Assembly (NCBI GenBank): GCA_041736895.1
Contig: JBGSSS010000137.1
Span: 1 to 9,281, forward strand
Length of the DNA: 9,281 nt
Direction: 5' to 3'
DNA from: JANRLT01 sp041736895
Lineage (GTDB): Bacteria; Planctomycetota; Planctomycetia; Pirellulales; JALHPA01
The notes under the pieces are model-generated. The model saw only the letters and a list, made by a program, of their open reading frames with translations. It had not been told where the DNA came from and searched no databases. Positions 1 through 6,286 of the stretch are shown here, piece by piece; position 1 is the stretch's first letter; every line of letters begins with the position of its first letter. Made by a program: the position numbers and the translations under genes.

Positions 1-2
1 AA

Positions 3-129
3 TTCGCCGGGATTTGCAACCATTCAGGACTTCCTATTGACAACAATTTATTGGGAGATTGTTTGTGTCTCACGCAAACTAAGTCTGCATTTTATCGGAG
101 GATGCAACGCAGCAATTTTCTGTCAACGG
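3..129 (+). pseudogene. Possible decayed IS66-type transposase C-terminal remnant
   Basis: One plus-strand frame is open from the window edge to 251. It contains G-L-P-I-D-N-N (DNN at 39-47), like the DNN motif near the C-terminus of IS66-family transposases. In the neighbouring frame, R-K at 73-78 is followed by G-G-C-N-A-A-I-F (97-120), resembling the RKN...GG..AA stretch that follows DNN in that family. The spacing is several residues too short and needs a frameshift, so at best this is a degraded tail cut by the window edge. No terminal inverted repeat or target duplication is visible. The rest of the frame (to 251) is lysine/arginine-rich and matches nothing I know. The resemblance could be chance; confidence is low. 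Confidence 0.2.
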
Positions 130-271
130 TAAAAAACACTCATTTTCGTTCCGAACGATTTCAAGTCGTGCGCGCTGAAAAAACGCCGCAAGTCTTTAAG
201 CAGCGCCGAGTTCAAACAATTTTCAAATTCCTCAGCCGGACAGTAGTGTAGAAGAATAATTGTCTCCCGCA

Positions 272-303
272 TTTATCTGTGTTCATCTGTGGCTAGTATT
301 TTG
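272..303 (+). repeat. 10-base-period repeat, copy 1 (two units)
   Basis: Two units of ATCTGTG plus three bases stand in tandem at a 10-base period and are followed by the tail AGTATTTTG. A longer, diverged copy lies at 1229-1270 in the same orientation with the same tail. Together they bracket the prepilin-peptidase-like gene. Nothing here looks coding. Short ATCTGTG-type intergenic repeats recur in several bacterial phyla, but membership in such a family is inferred from memory, not tested. Confidence 0.5.
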
Positions 304-322
304 TATTTGAATTTTTTTTGAC

Positions 323-342
323 GTGTGGGCTGAAATCCACAC
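323..342 (+). promoter_or_regulatory. Leader hairpin just before the start codon
   Basis: GTGTGG (323-328) and CCACAC (337-342) form a perfect 6-bp stem around an 8-base loop. The hairpin ends eight bases before the ATG at 351 and occupies the place of a ribosome binding site. No purine-rich Shine-Dalgarno sequence is present. It could affect initiation or be a dispersed repeat that happens to lie here. A run of eight T residues (312-319) lies just upstream. Confidence 0.4.
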
Positions 343-350
343 TACTTCAG

Positions 351-896
351 ATGATTGAAAATCTGGCGTTTATCATTTTGACTTGGCCATGGTTTTGGTA
401 TGGCTCGATCTTCGTCTTTGGCGCGGCGTTTGGCAGTTTTTTGAACGTCGTCGTCTATCGCTTGCCGCGCGGGATGAGTCTGAGCCAGCCGAGTTCGCAT
501 TGCCCGCGCTGCAAGCACTCGATTCGCTGGTGGCACAACTTGCCGATCCTTGGTTGGCTGATCTTGCGGGGAAAATGTTACGACTGCAAGCTGCCGATTC
601 CGCTGCGCTATCCGGCGGTGGAACTCGGCACGGCGATGCTCTGGATGATTTCGGCCAAGCTCATGACCGTTTGGTTTTTACCTTGGGCGGGCGTGATCGA
701 ATACCCCGACCATCCTGTGGAATTTGCTTTCAACACCCCACAATTTTTTGGCTGGCTAGCGCTCGCGAGCTTGTCGACCGGAATCTTGGGCGCAATCTTG
801 ATCCGTGTTGACGGCCAGCGCGTGCCGTTGAGTTTGATCGTCTGGAATCTCGTCAGCGCGGGAATCGCGGCGCTGTGTTTGATCAAGCGCGTGTAA
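351..896 (+). CDS. Truncated prepilin-peptidase-like membrane protein (N-terminal domain only)
   Basis: This is a 181-residue protein of the prepilin peptidase N-terminal domain family (PF06750, the cytoplasmic zinc-binding/methyltransferase part of PilD-type enzymes). After a first hydrophobic segment (about residues 5-33) it shows GSFLNVVVYRLPRG (28-41), two CxxC pairs (C51/C54 and C76/C79), NLPILGW (63-69) and YPAVEL (87-92), all hallmarks of the domain. Two more hydrophobic stretches follow (about 92-112 and 131-178). Full-length family members run to roughly 250-290 residues and carry two catalytic aspartates in the A24 peptidase part. This one stops after the segment that aligns with the first aspartate motif. 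There the usual IDxDxxxLPD reads IRVDGQRVPL, so the first D and the PD aspartate are lost. Peptidase activity is therefore unlikely; metal binding or a scaffold or methylation role is possible. The ATG at 351 was preferred to an in-frame TTG at 318, which lies inside the leader T-run and hairpin. No pilin or secretion genes adjoin it. Confidence 0.85.
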   Translation: MIENLAFIILTWPWFWYGSIFVFGAAFGSFLNVVVYRLPRGMSLSQPSSHCPRCKHSIRWWHNLPILGWLILRGKCYDCKLPIPLRYPAVELGTAMLWMISAKLMTVWFLPWAGVIEYPDHPVEFAFNTPQFFGWLALASLSTGILGAILIRVDGQRVPLSLIVWNLVSAGIAALCLIKRV

Positions 897-1291
897 GAAT
901 CTTAGCGGCACCTCACCATAATACTGTCTGGCTCCCTTCCCACGGAGGGCAATGGAATTTACACAAGTTTCCAGGATTGCTTGGAGTTTGTGAAAACCTG
1001 GGGTTTTCCACTCCAAAAGAAGTTGCGCCGATGCCGCTGTATCCAAAGTGGTCTTCTCACCCCGTGAGAAGGATCTTCGCACGACGTCGATCGAAGATCT
1101 TTGCCGGCGCTAGCGCAGCAGTTTTTCTTGCTCGCGGGGCGAGCAGGCCGCTTTGGGGGCCGCATTTTTCGTTCTGAGCATGTTGTGAAGCAAAATGTGC
1201 AGATACCTATACACGGAGTAATTTGCCGTTATCGGTGTCCATCTGTCTGTATCTGTGGGCAAGTATTTTGCCTTTGCCTTCTCTGCCCTAG
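897..1291. other. Convergent intergenic region with a series of hairpins
   Basis: This gap lies between two converging genes and holds no credible ORF. It contains several close inverted repeats. The first has nested arms, 981-987 with 1010-1016 and 992-998 with 1002-1008. A perfect 8-bp stem pairs 1053-1060 with 1064-1071. A second 8-bp stem pairs 1072-1079 with 1092-1099; with one G-T pair it extends to 1069-1102 and then competes with the preceding hairpin. A 10-bp palindrome lies at 1107-1116, followed by a T-run at 1122-1126. A 7-bp stem pairs 1129-1135 with 1139-1145. The palindrome plus T-run could end transcription of the peptidase-like gene, but none is a textbook terminator. The series could be a structured RNA, a repeat cluster, or a two-way transcription barrier. 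Confidence 0.6.
1229..1270 (+). repeat. 10-base-period repeat, copy 2 (three units)
   Basis: Three 10-base units (ATCGGTGTCC, ATCTGTCTGT, ATCTGTGGGC) are followed by AAGTATTTTG, matching the tail of the two-unit copy at 272-303. The copies differ by one unit and a few substitutions, which fits slippage at a short tandem repeat. This copy lies 21 bases beyond the 3' end of the minus-strand mqnD gene and would form part of its trailer RNA. Confidence 0.5.
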
Positions 1292-2200
1292 TTATGAGAC
1301 GAACTCCGGCACGACGAGCTTTGGAATCACGCCCGCTTGATGCCCGTGTTCGAGCAAGACGCGGACCGCTTCGCGGCCGCGGGGACCGAAGTCAATTGTC
1401 CAATCGTTGACGTACATGCCGACGAATTTATCCGCGCGTTGACGATCGAGATCGCGGCCCCATTGGATCGCGTAATCGAGCGCTTCGTCTCGATTCGCCA
1501 AGCCGTACTCGATGCTTTCCTTGAGGAGCGCATTCACTTCGCGGATGACCTTGGGGCCAAGGTTCCGGCGGATGCCGTTCGCGCCGAGTGGCAGCGGCAA
1601 GCCAGTCTCTTGGAACCACCACGCGCCGAGATCGACCGCCAGCTTGAGACCTTGATCGCCGTAGGTAAGTTGACCTTCGTGAATGATCAGCCCGGCATCG
1701 ATTTTCGTCCCTTTCCATTCACCGGCAAGGACCGCGTCGATAATTTGATCGAACGGGACGACAACCTCGTTGAAGTCAGCCTTTCCGTCTTTGCTGAGCC
1801 ACATTCTTAAGCCCAGGTACGCCGTCGTCAGCGTTCCCGGCACGGCAATCGTCTTGCCGCGACAGGTCTCGCGGGTCAGTTGTTCCTTGGCGACAACCAT
1901 CGGGCCGTATTTATCGCCCATGCTGGCACCGCAGGGACACAAAATGTACTGATCGCTCAGGTGGGCATACGCGTGCAAGCTCAACGCCGTGAGTTCCAAT
2001 TCGCTGGCGAATGCCCGGCGGTTCAGCGTCTCGATATCGACCAGTTCGTGGCGAAATTCATAAGCTCCGGTATCGACCTTGCCGTTGGTTAGCGCGTGAA
2101 ACATGAATGCGTCGTCGGGATCAGGCGAATGGCCGACGCGAATCAGCAATTTTCCAGCAGGCGTGGTTTCCAGCGGCTTCGGCGCAACGGCAGCGGACAT
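1292..2200 (-). CDS. mqnD: 1,4-dihydroxy-6-naphthoate synthase (MqnA/MqnD family)
   Basis: This enzyme of the futalosine route to menaquinone turns cyclic dehypoxanthine futalosine into 1,4-dihydroxy-6-naphthoate in the cytoplasm. The 302-residue protein has the periplasmic-binding-protein-like fold of the family. Visible landmarks are SPDPDDAF (25-32, where many MqnD have SPCPNDTF), GASMGDKYGPMVV (91-103), PGTLTTAYL (121-129), IIHEGQLTY (172-180) and GLPLPLGANGIRR (200-212). H174 in the HEG motif matches the histidine proposed as catalytic in the Thermus enzyme. The LPLG segment and HEG motif favour MqnD over MqnA. The ATG at 2200 was chosen because the upstream in-frame GTG at 2248 adds 16 residues unlike the family; neither start has a clear Shine-Dalgarno sequence. 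It is divergent from the decarboxylase gene across 189 bases. No other mqn gene is in the window, consistent with the scattered mqn genes of many bacteria. The SPDPDD variant and the long N-terminus (about 18 residues before the first strand) are mild oddities. Confidence 0.88.
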   Translation of the reverse strand: MSAAVAPKPLETTPAGKLLIRVGHSPDPDDAFMFHALTNGKVDTGAYEFRHELVDIETLNRRAFASELELTALSLHAYAHLSDQYILCPCGASMGDKYGPMVVAKEQLTRETCRGKTIAVPGTLTTAYLGLRMWLSKDGKADFNEVVVPFDQIIDAVLAGEWKGTKIDAGLIIHEGQLTYGDQGLKLAVDLGAWWFQETGLPLPLGANGIRRNLGPKVIREVNALLKESIEYGLANRDEALDYAIQWGRDLDRQRADKFVGMYVNDWTIDFGPRGREAVRVLLEHGHQAGVIPKLVVPEFVS

Positions 2201-2389
2201 GGCGGTATTCAAAGAAGAAAACTTGTGGCAAATCAGGATTCGAGCCACTCATCATACCGCAATCGCCACGGCGAGTTAACCGGGGGAAATGTGGGCCAGA
2301 AGCCAAAACTGCGATTGTCTTGAGAGACAAGTCCGGGATAATTCCAAAAGGAGAAATACAGGCACCTATTTCCACGAGGGACCGTTTCG

Positions 2390-4093
2390 ATGACCGACAT
2401 GCCGCCTACCATTCCGTTGCATCGTCGCCCTTCGCGCTCAATTCCCGATCCGCGCGAAGTCGCGGGTCTCAGCATCGGCCAATACCTGATCCGCCGCCTC
2501 CAGGATTACGGCATCGCCGATGTCTTTGGCATCCCGGGCGATTACGTCCTCGGCTTCTATCATCTGCTCGAAGAGAGCCCGATCAATGTCGTCGGCTGCA
2601 CACGCGAGGATTGTGCCGGTTTCGCCGCCGATGCGTACGCGCGGGTGAATGGTCTCGGCGCGCTTTGCGTGACGTATTGCGTCGGCGGGTTGAGCACTTG
2701 CAACAGCGTTGCGGGCGCGTACGCCGAAAAATCGCCGGTCGTGGTCATCACCGGCTCGCCCGGTTTGCGTGAGCGGATCAACAACCCGCTGTTGCATCAC
2801 AAGGTCCGGGACTTCCGCACGCAGCTCGAGGTCTTTGAAAAGCTGACGGTCGCCGGCACGGAACTGAGCGACCCGCGGATCGCGTTCCACGAGATCGACC
2901 GCGTGCTCGACGCAGCGGTCCGTTTCAAGCGGCCGGTCTACATCGAGATTCCGCGCGACATGGTCCATGTCGTACCCGAGGAACCTTATCAATACAAGCA
3001 GGTCATCCCGCAGAGCGATCCGCACGCCCTGGCCGAAGCGGTGGCCGACGCCGTTGACTGGCTCAACCGCGCACAGCGGCCGTGCATCGTCGCGGGCATC
3101 GAGATTCATCGATTTGGGTTGCAAGACGAACTCCTAGCTCTGGCCGAAGGGAGCAAACTCGGTGTTGCCGCCACGATGCTCGGCAAGAGTGTCATCAGCG
3201 AGTATCACCCGCAGTATGTGGGGCTGTACGAAGGCGCATTAGGCCGCGAAGAGGTGACGCAGTTTGTCGAGGAAAGTGATTGCGTGCTGCTTCTTGGCAC
3301 GTTCATGACCGACATCAATCTGGGGATTTACACGGCGAACTTGAATCCGAGCAGTTGCATCTACGCCACGAGCGAACAGCTTCGAGTTCGGCATCATCAT
3401 TATCACGATGTGCTGCTCGAGGATTTCCTCCGCGAACTTGCAAGAATCAAGCCGCTTTGTGCGCAGCGCAAACTCCCCAAAAGCCCCGTCGAAGCGGCCG
3501 AGCCGTACAAACTTGAACCGCAGCGCACACTGACGATCACACGGCTGATGGCGCGGCTCAATGAGGCGCTTGACGAGGAAACGGCCGTGATCGCCGACGT
3601 CGGCGATTCGATGTTCGCGGCGACCGAACTCATCATTCGCCAAAAAACCGAGTTCCTCGCCCCGTGCTACTACACGAGCATGGGCTTCGCCGTGCCCGCC
3701 GCGCTCGGCGTCGGCATCACGCGCCGCCATGATCGCGTCGTGGCGATCGTCGGCGACGGCGCATTTCAGATGACGGGCATGGAACTCAGCACGATCGTGC
3801 GGCACAATCTGCCGGTGATTGTGATCCTGCTCGACAACCAGGGCTACGGCACCGAACGCGCGCTGCACCCTGGCGATTTCAACGACATCAACCCGTGGAA
3901 GTACCACAAGCTGCCCGAGATTCTCAACGGCGGCGTCGGCTACGAAGTCCGCACCGAAGGCGAATTCGACGCGGCGCTGAGCGCGGCCTGGAAAGAGACC
4001 CAGGGGCTGCATCTGATTCAGGCTCACCTGCCGCTGGACGACCACAGCAAGGCGTTGAATCGCCTGGCGGAGAAGCTGAGCAAGCGGGTGTAA
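2390..4093 (+). CDS. Thiamine-diphosphate 2-oxo-acid decarboxylase (pyruvate/indolepyruvate decarboxylase type)
   Basis: A cytoplasmic 567-residue enzyme, expected to cleave CO2 from a 2-oxo acid to give an aldehyde using thiamine diphosphate and a metal. It has the three-domain order of the family: PYR domain about 26-190, central domain about 210-365, PP domain about 380-550. Residues matching the pyruvate decarboxylase active site are present: D51 in GIPGDY, E73 in the cofactor-activating position, the histidine pair H136/H137, and E489 in GYGTER. The cofactor motif runs from GDG (455-457) to N483. The stretch DNQGYGTERALHPGDFNDI resembles indolepyruvate decarboxylases more than acetolactate synthases. 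The substrate cannot be told from sequence; pyruvate, phenylpyruvate, indolepyruvate or branched-chain oxo acids are possible. GAGGG at 2376-2380 is a plausible ribosome binding site nine bases before the ATG. The first 25 residues are a variable, proline/arginine-rich extension. A small hairpin (2315-2320 with 2325-2330) lies in the divergent leader. It has no operon partner. Confidence 0.88.
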   Translation: MTDMPPTIPLHRRPSRSIPDPREVAGLSIGQYLIRRLQDYGIADVFGIPGDYVLGFYHLLEESPINVVGCTREDCAGFAADAYARVNGLGALCVTYCVGGLSTCNSVAGAYAEKSPVVVITGSPGLRERINNPLLHHKVRDFRTQLEVFEKLTVAGTELSDPRIAFHEIDRVLDAAVRFKRPVYIEIPRDMVHVVPEEPYQYKQVIPQSDPHALAEAVADAVDWLNRAQRPCIVAGIEIHRFGLQDELLALAEGSKLGVAATMLGKSVISEYHPQYVGLYEGALGREEVTQFVEESDCVLLLGTFMTDINLGIYTANLNPSSCIYATSEQLRVRHHHYHDVLLEDFLRELARIKPLCAQRKLPKSPVEAAEPYKLEPQRTLTITRLMARLNEALDEETAVIADVGDSMFAATELIIRQKTEFLAPCYYTSMGFAVPAALGVGITRRHDRVVAIVGDGAFQMTGMELSTIVRHNLPVIVILLDNQGYGTERALHPGDFNDINPWKYHKLPEILNGGVGYEVRTEGEFDAALSAAWKETQGLHLIQAHLPLDDHSKALNRLAEKLSKRV

Positions 4094-4495
4094 TTACATC
4101 AATAGTCATCGAATCTTTCTGCGAAACTTGCTTTCTTTGAAGTCAGAACTTGCGGTTTTCAAGATGATTTTGTGCCATGCGAAATACCTGGGTATCTTCG
4201 TAGGCATGGTTAAATTCTGATCTGTAACTTATTCACCATGAAGAGTAGACTCGCCGCGAATTCATTTGGTGGGCTTCTTTGGTATTGATTGAGCAAAAAA
4301 AGGAGTGAGTAGCTTTCAAATAACACGTTGGCGATTGAATCAGTCAAAAAACGCGATGTTATGTCTTTCAATGAAGTTTCTGTAACAAAACCGGGGTTTC
4401 TTCGCCTGGGGTGTTATTGACCCAACTAACTTACCTAGGTCACCAACATCCCCGAACTGCGGCAAACGTGGTTCTTTACATCCGGAGATTCCGCC
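4094..4495 (+). other. Intergenic region with one long hairpin
   Basis: This 402-base stretch is AT-richer than the flanking genes and holds no convincing ORF. Its clearest structure is an imperfect hairpin at 4175-4209: CCATGC (4175-4180) pairs with GCATGG (4204-4209), GAA (4181-4183) with TTC (4197-4199), and TACC (4185-4188) with GGTA (4191-4194), with small internal bulges. It lies about 80 bases beyond the decarboxylase stop and lacks a T-run, so it is not a standard terminator. AAGGAG near 4301 has no start codon at useful spacing. No confident promoter was found for the secreted-protein gene. Confidence 0.45.
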
Positions 4496-5734
4496 GTGTC
4501 CAAGATTTTTACCAAACTCGTTTTGTTGCTGTCGGTTGTTTGTTTCACCACGATTTCAGTCGATGCAGCTCCCGCCGGGGGCAAAACGAGCAAGCTCTCG
4601 TCGAATTCGGCAGGTCGCTCGCCAGCGGCCAGCAGCAACGCATTTCGCGGCAATGCGGCCAACAACCTGAGCCGCAAGCCAACACCCCAAGCCGCTTCAC
4701 TAAGCAAGCCAGCTAGCCAAGCACAAGTACTTCGCAAACCCGCTACTTTGAACTCGCTCAACAATGCGGCAACCATTTCCAAAGTTCCCGGCCCTGTGAA
4801 CCGTCCGAACTTGGGGAATTCCAATGTGGTCCTGCAAAAGCCTAGCAAGCTGGGGACGCTAACCGTTCCTGGTTCCAAATTGCCCCTGGGCAAGAACCCC
4901 AACAACGTCGATTTGGCGGACCTGAAACCGCTCAAGGATCCGAGCAAGTTTCCCGGCGGCTTGAAGCCGCTCAAGGACCCCACCAAGTTTCCTGACCTGG
5001 ATTTGCCGCCTGGAGCGGGACCGAAACCGCCACAGTTGACACCCAAACCATTTCCGAAGCCGCCAGTGTTCAATCCCAAGCCGCCGATCTTTATTCCGAT
5101 TCCCCCGGTCTGCGGTCCAGCCTTTCCGCCTATTCACTGTCCTCCGGGGCCTTGGGGCGGGTGTGGAAACTGGGGTTGGGGATGCAATTTGCCATGGGCA
5201 AACTGTGGAACTTACTGTCCCCTGCCAAACTACACACCATGCTTTACCTCATGGGTCAATTACTCGCCCATGTTGACAAGTGCAGAGACTCAAGCACCGG
5301 TTGCCGTGGACGCAGCCCCAATTGATGCTGCTCCGGCTACAGTAGATTTGGTAGTTGAACAGGTGGTCATGGTCGAAGCAGGGGATCTAAGCCAGAACCT
5401 TGGGCCCCTGATGCGAGTAATTGTGGCCAACCAAGGGACAGCCGACGCGGGCAAGTTCAGTCTAGGCTTGTATGCCAGCTTGAAGAACGAACCTAATGCT
5501 GAAATGGTTCCAGCGGGCAAGGAGTTGACTCAACTGGCCGCTGGTGCTCGCGAAACGATCGAAGTCCGATTACCGGTTCAGGCTTTGGCCATGACCGAAC
5601 AAGGCCAGAATGAACGCCAGGCTTTCAAAGTCTTGTTCGCTGTCGCCGATGTGCAGAACGAAGTAACGGAGGCAGACAAGCGAAACAATCTGCTGCCGAT
5701 TGCCAAAGCCGAGTTGCTCGCGGTCGCACGCTAA
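4496..5734 (+). CDS. Secreted proline/cysteine-rich protein with C-terminal CARDB-like domain
   Basis: Function unknown. The 412-residue product begins with a clear signal peptide: basic K3/K7, a hydrophobic core at 8-20, and likely cleavage after VDA (residue 24). It is therefore exported. Next comes a low-complexity Ser/Asn/Ala/Lys stretch (25-140), then two near-identical copies of LKPLKDP(S/T)KFP (143-153 and 156-166). A segment of Pro-Lys-Pro/Pro-Pro motifs follows (172-220). A compact Gly/Trp/Cys-rich block has seven cysteines (C206, C215, C223, C230, C237, C241, C249). Residues about 285-405 look like a CARDB-type beta-sandwich (cell-adhesion-related, found in bacterial surface proteins): RVIVANQGTADAGKFSLGLY and the closing NEVTEADKRNN are typical. 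The start is a GTG, supported by GGAG at 4483-4486 nine bases upstream; no better start exists before the signal peptide. A role in the cell surface or envelope matrix is inferred. An odd cysteine number allows one free or intermolecular bond. Confidence 0.85.
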   Translation: MSKIFTKLVLLLSVVCFTTISVDAAPAGGKTSKLSSNSAGRSPAASSNAFRGNAANNLSRKPTPQAASLSKPASQAQVLRKPATLNSLNNAATISKVPGPVNRPNLGNSNVVLQKPSKLGTLTVPGSKLPLGKNPNNVDLADLKPLKDPSKFPGGLKPLKDPTKFPDLDLPPGAGPKPPQLTPKPFPKPPVFNPKPPIFIPIPPVCGPAFPPIHCPPGPWGGCGNWGWGCNLPWANCGTYCPLPNYTPCFTSWVNYSPMLTSAETQAPVAVDAAPIDAAPATVDLVVEQVVMVEAGDLSQNLGPLMRVIVANQGTADAGKFSLGLYASLKNEPNAEMVPAGKELTQLAAGARETIEVRLPVQALAMTEQGQNERQAFKVLFAVADVQNEVTEADKRNNLLPIAKAELLAVAR

Positions 5735-5757
5735 GCGGCTAAATAGTATCGTAAAAT

Positions 5758-5795
5758 CAAGAAACCTCGCCCTGACAACGGGGCGAGGTTTCTTG
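5758..5795. terminator. Bidirectional intrinsic terminator
   Basis: A perfect 15-bp stem (5758-5772 with 5781-5795) encloses an 8-base loop and has a GC-rich core capped by AAGAAA/TTTCTT ends. A T-rich tail follows on the plus strand (TTTAT at 5796-5800). It lies 23 bases after the secreted-protein stop and eight bases beyond the 3' end of the minus-strand tRNA-His gene, so it can serve both converging units. Confidence 0.88.
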
Positions 5796-5803
5796 TTTAT
5801 CAG

Positions 5804-5878
5804 GGTGCCCTACCGGACTTGAACCGGCAACCCCTAGGACCACAACCTAGTGCTCTAACCAATTGAGCTAAGGGCACC
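5804..5878 (-). tRNA. tRNA-His (anticodon GTG)
   Basis: The minus strand folds into a complete cloverleaf. It has a 7-bp acceptor stem GTGCCCT/AGGGCAC, a 4-bp D stem GCTC/GAGC, an anticodon stem CTAGG/CCTAG around TTGTGGT, a five-base variable loop and a TTC-containing T loop on a GCCGG/CCGGT stem with one wobble pair. The anticodon GTG (plus-strand CAC at 5841-5843) reads histidine codons. The extra G at the 5' end opposite discriminator C73 is the identity element peculiar to tRNA-His. The 3' CCA is not encoded (CTG follows C73), so it would be added enzymatically. A small hairpin (5886-5890 with 5895-5899) lies just upstream; no clear promoter was identified. Confidence 0.96.
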
Positions 5879-6286
5879 ATCGCATCACGAGCCGTCGTGG
5901 ACCTCTCAGTGAAGAAAGGGTGACACGCGGCCGAAACCGACGAACTACTAACTTTATTCCAGATGGCTCGGAATCGCAAGATGTTCGCGCGGCCACACGC
6001 GAATCCTGCCACAATCAAGATAGCAAGTTCGCGAGCGGATGACGTAAACCACCCGGTTTGCCAGCGAGTTTCCCCCAACACCAACGGAACCGGGGAACTG
6101 ACGTTGCCCGCTCGCGTAAAATCCGCATGCATCCGTCCTCAACGCCGATTTTATTGGAAACAGGAAAAATTCCGCCCCTCCCTGATTGCGCGTGATAGCG
6201 ATATATTCAACGGTTTTCCCGGACTGGCCGAAGATTGGCCGGTTTTCGGGATTTGCCCACGAGTTTTCCTTATTTTCGAACGATCC
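5879..6286. other. Divergent intergenic region between tRNA-His and serA
   Basis: This 408-base stretch must hold the promoters of tRNA-His (leftward) and serA (rightward), but no confident -35/-10 pair stands out. The serA frame stays open upstream to 5963. The extension reads as unstructured basic sequence unlike the family and is taken as non-coding. The main structure is an imperfect hairpin at 6218-6250, ending 36 bases before the serA start: CCCG (6218-6221) pairs with CGGG (6247-6250) and ACTGGCC (6223-6229) with GGCCGGT (6237-6243). It overlaps a loose direct repeat of GGTTTTC (6212 and 6241). A role in serA leader control is possible but unsupported. Confidence 0.45.

Noticed and set aside
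37..65. TTGACA at 37-42 as a sigma-70 promoter
   Set aside because: The -35 box is perfect, but nothing resembling TATAAT lies 16-18 bases downstream.
51..251. Small plus-strand frame of 66 codons starting with TTG
   Set aside because: It has no ribosome binding site, and its basic composition is unlike a known small protein. The frame continues to the window edge, so the TTG is arbitrary.
875..1177. 100-codon frame downstream of the peptidase-like gene as its missing C-terminal half
   Set aside because: The translation has no membrane segments or aspartate motifs and overlaps the hairpin series.
2438..4045. Minus-strand open frames of 228 and 268 codons opposite the decarboxylase gene
   Set aside because: They are antisense shadows of a gene with all family motifs; their translations are histidine/arginine/valine-rich without a recognisable domain.
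4301..4383. Possible small gene after AAGGAG in the 4094-4495 gap
   Set aside because: The only nearby start, GTG, overlaps the Shine-Dalgarno itself; the short frame ends quickly with no features.
5963..6286. In-frame upstream extension of serA (108 codons)
   Set aside because: The extension is basic, without any recognisable fold, and MPRIIVLDTLSPDGL at 6287 is the normal SerA N-terminus. The open frame is explained by base composition.
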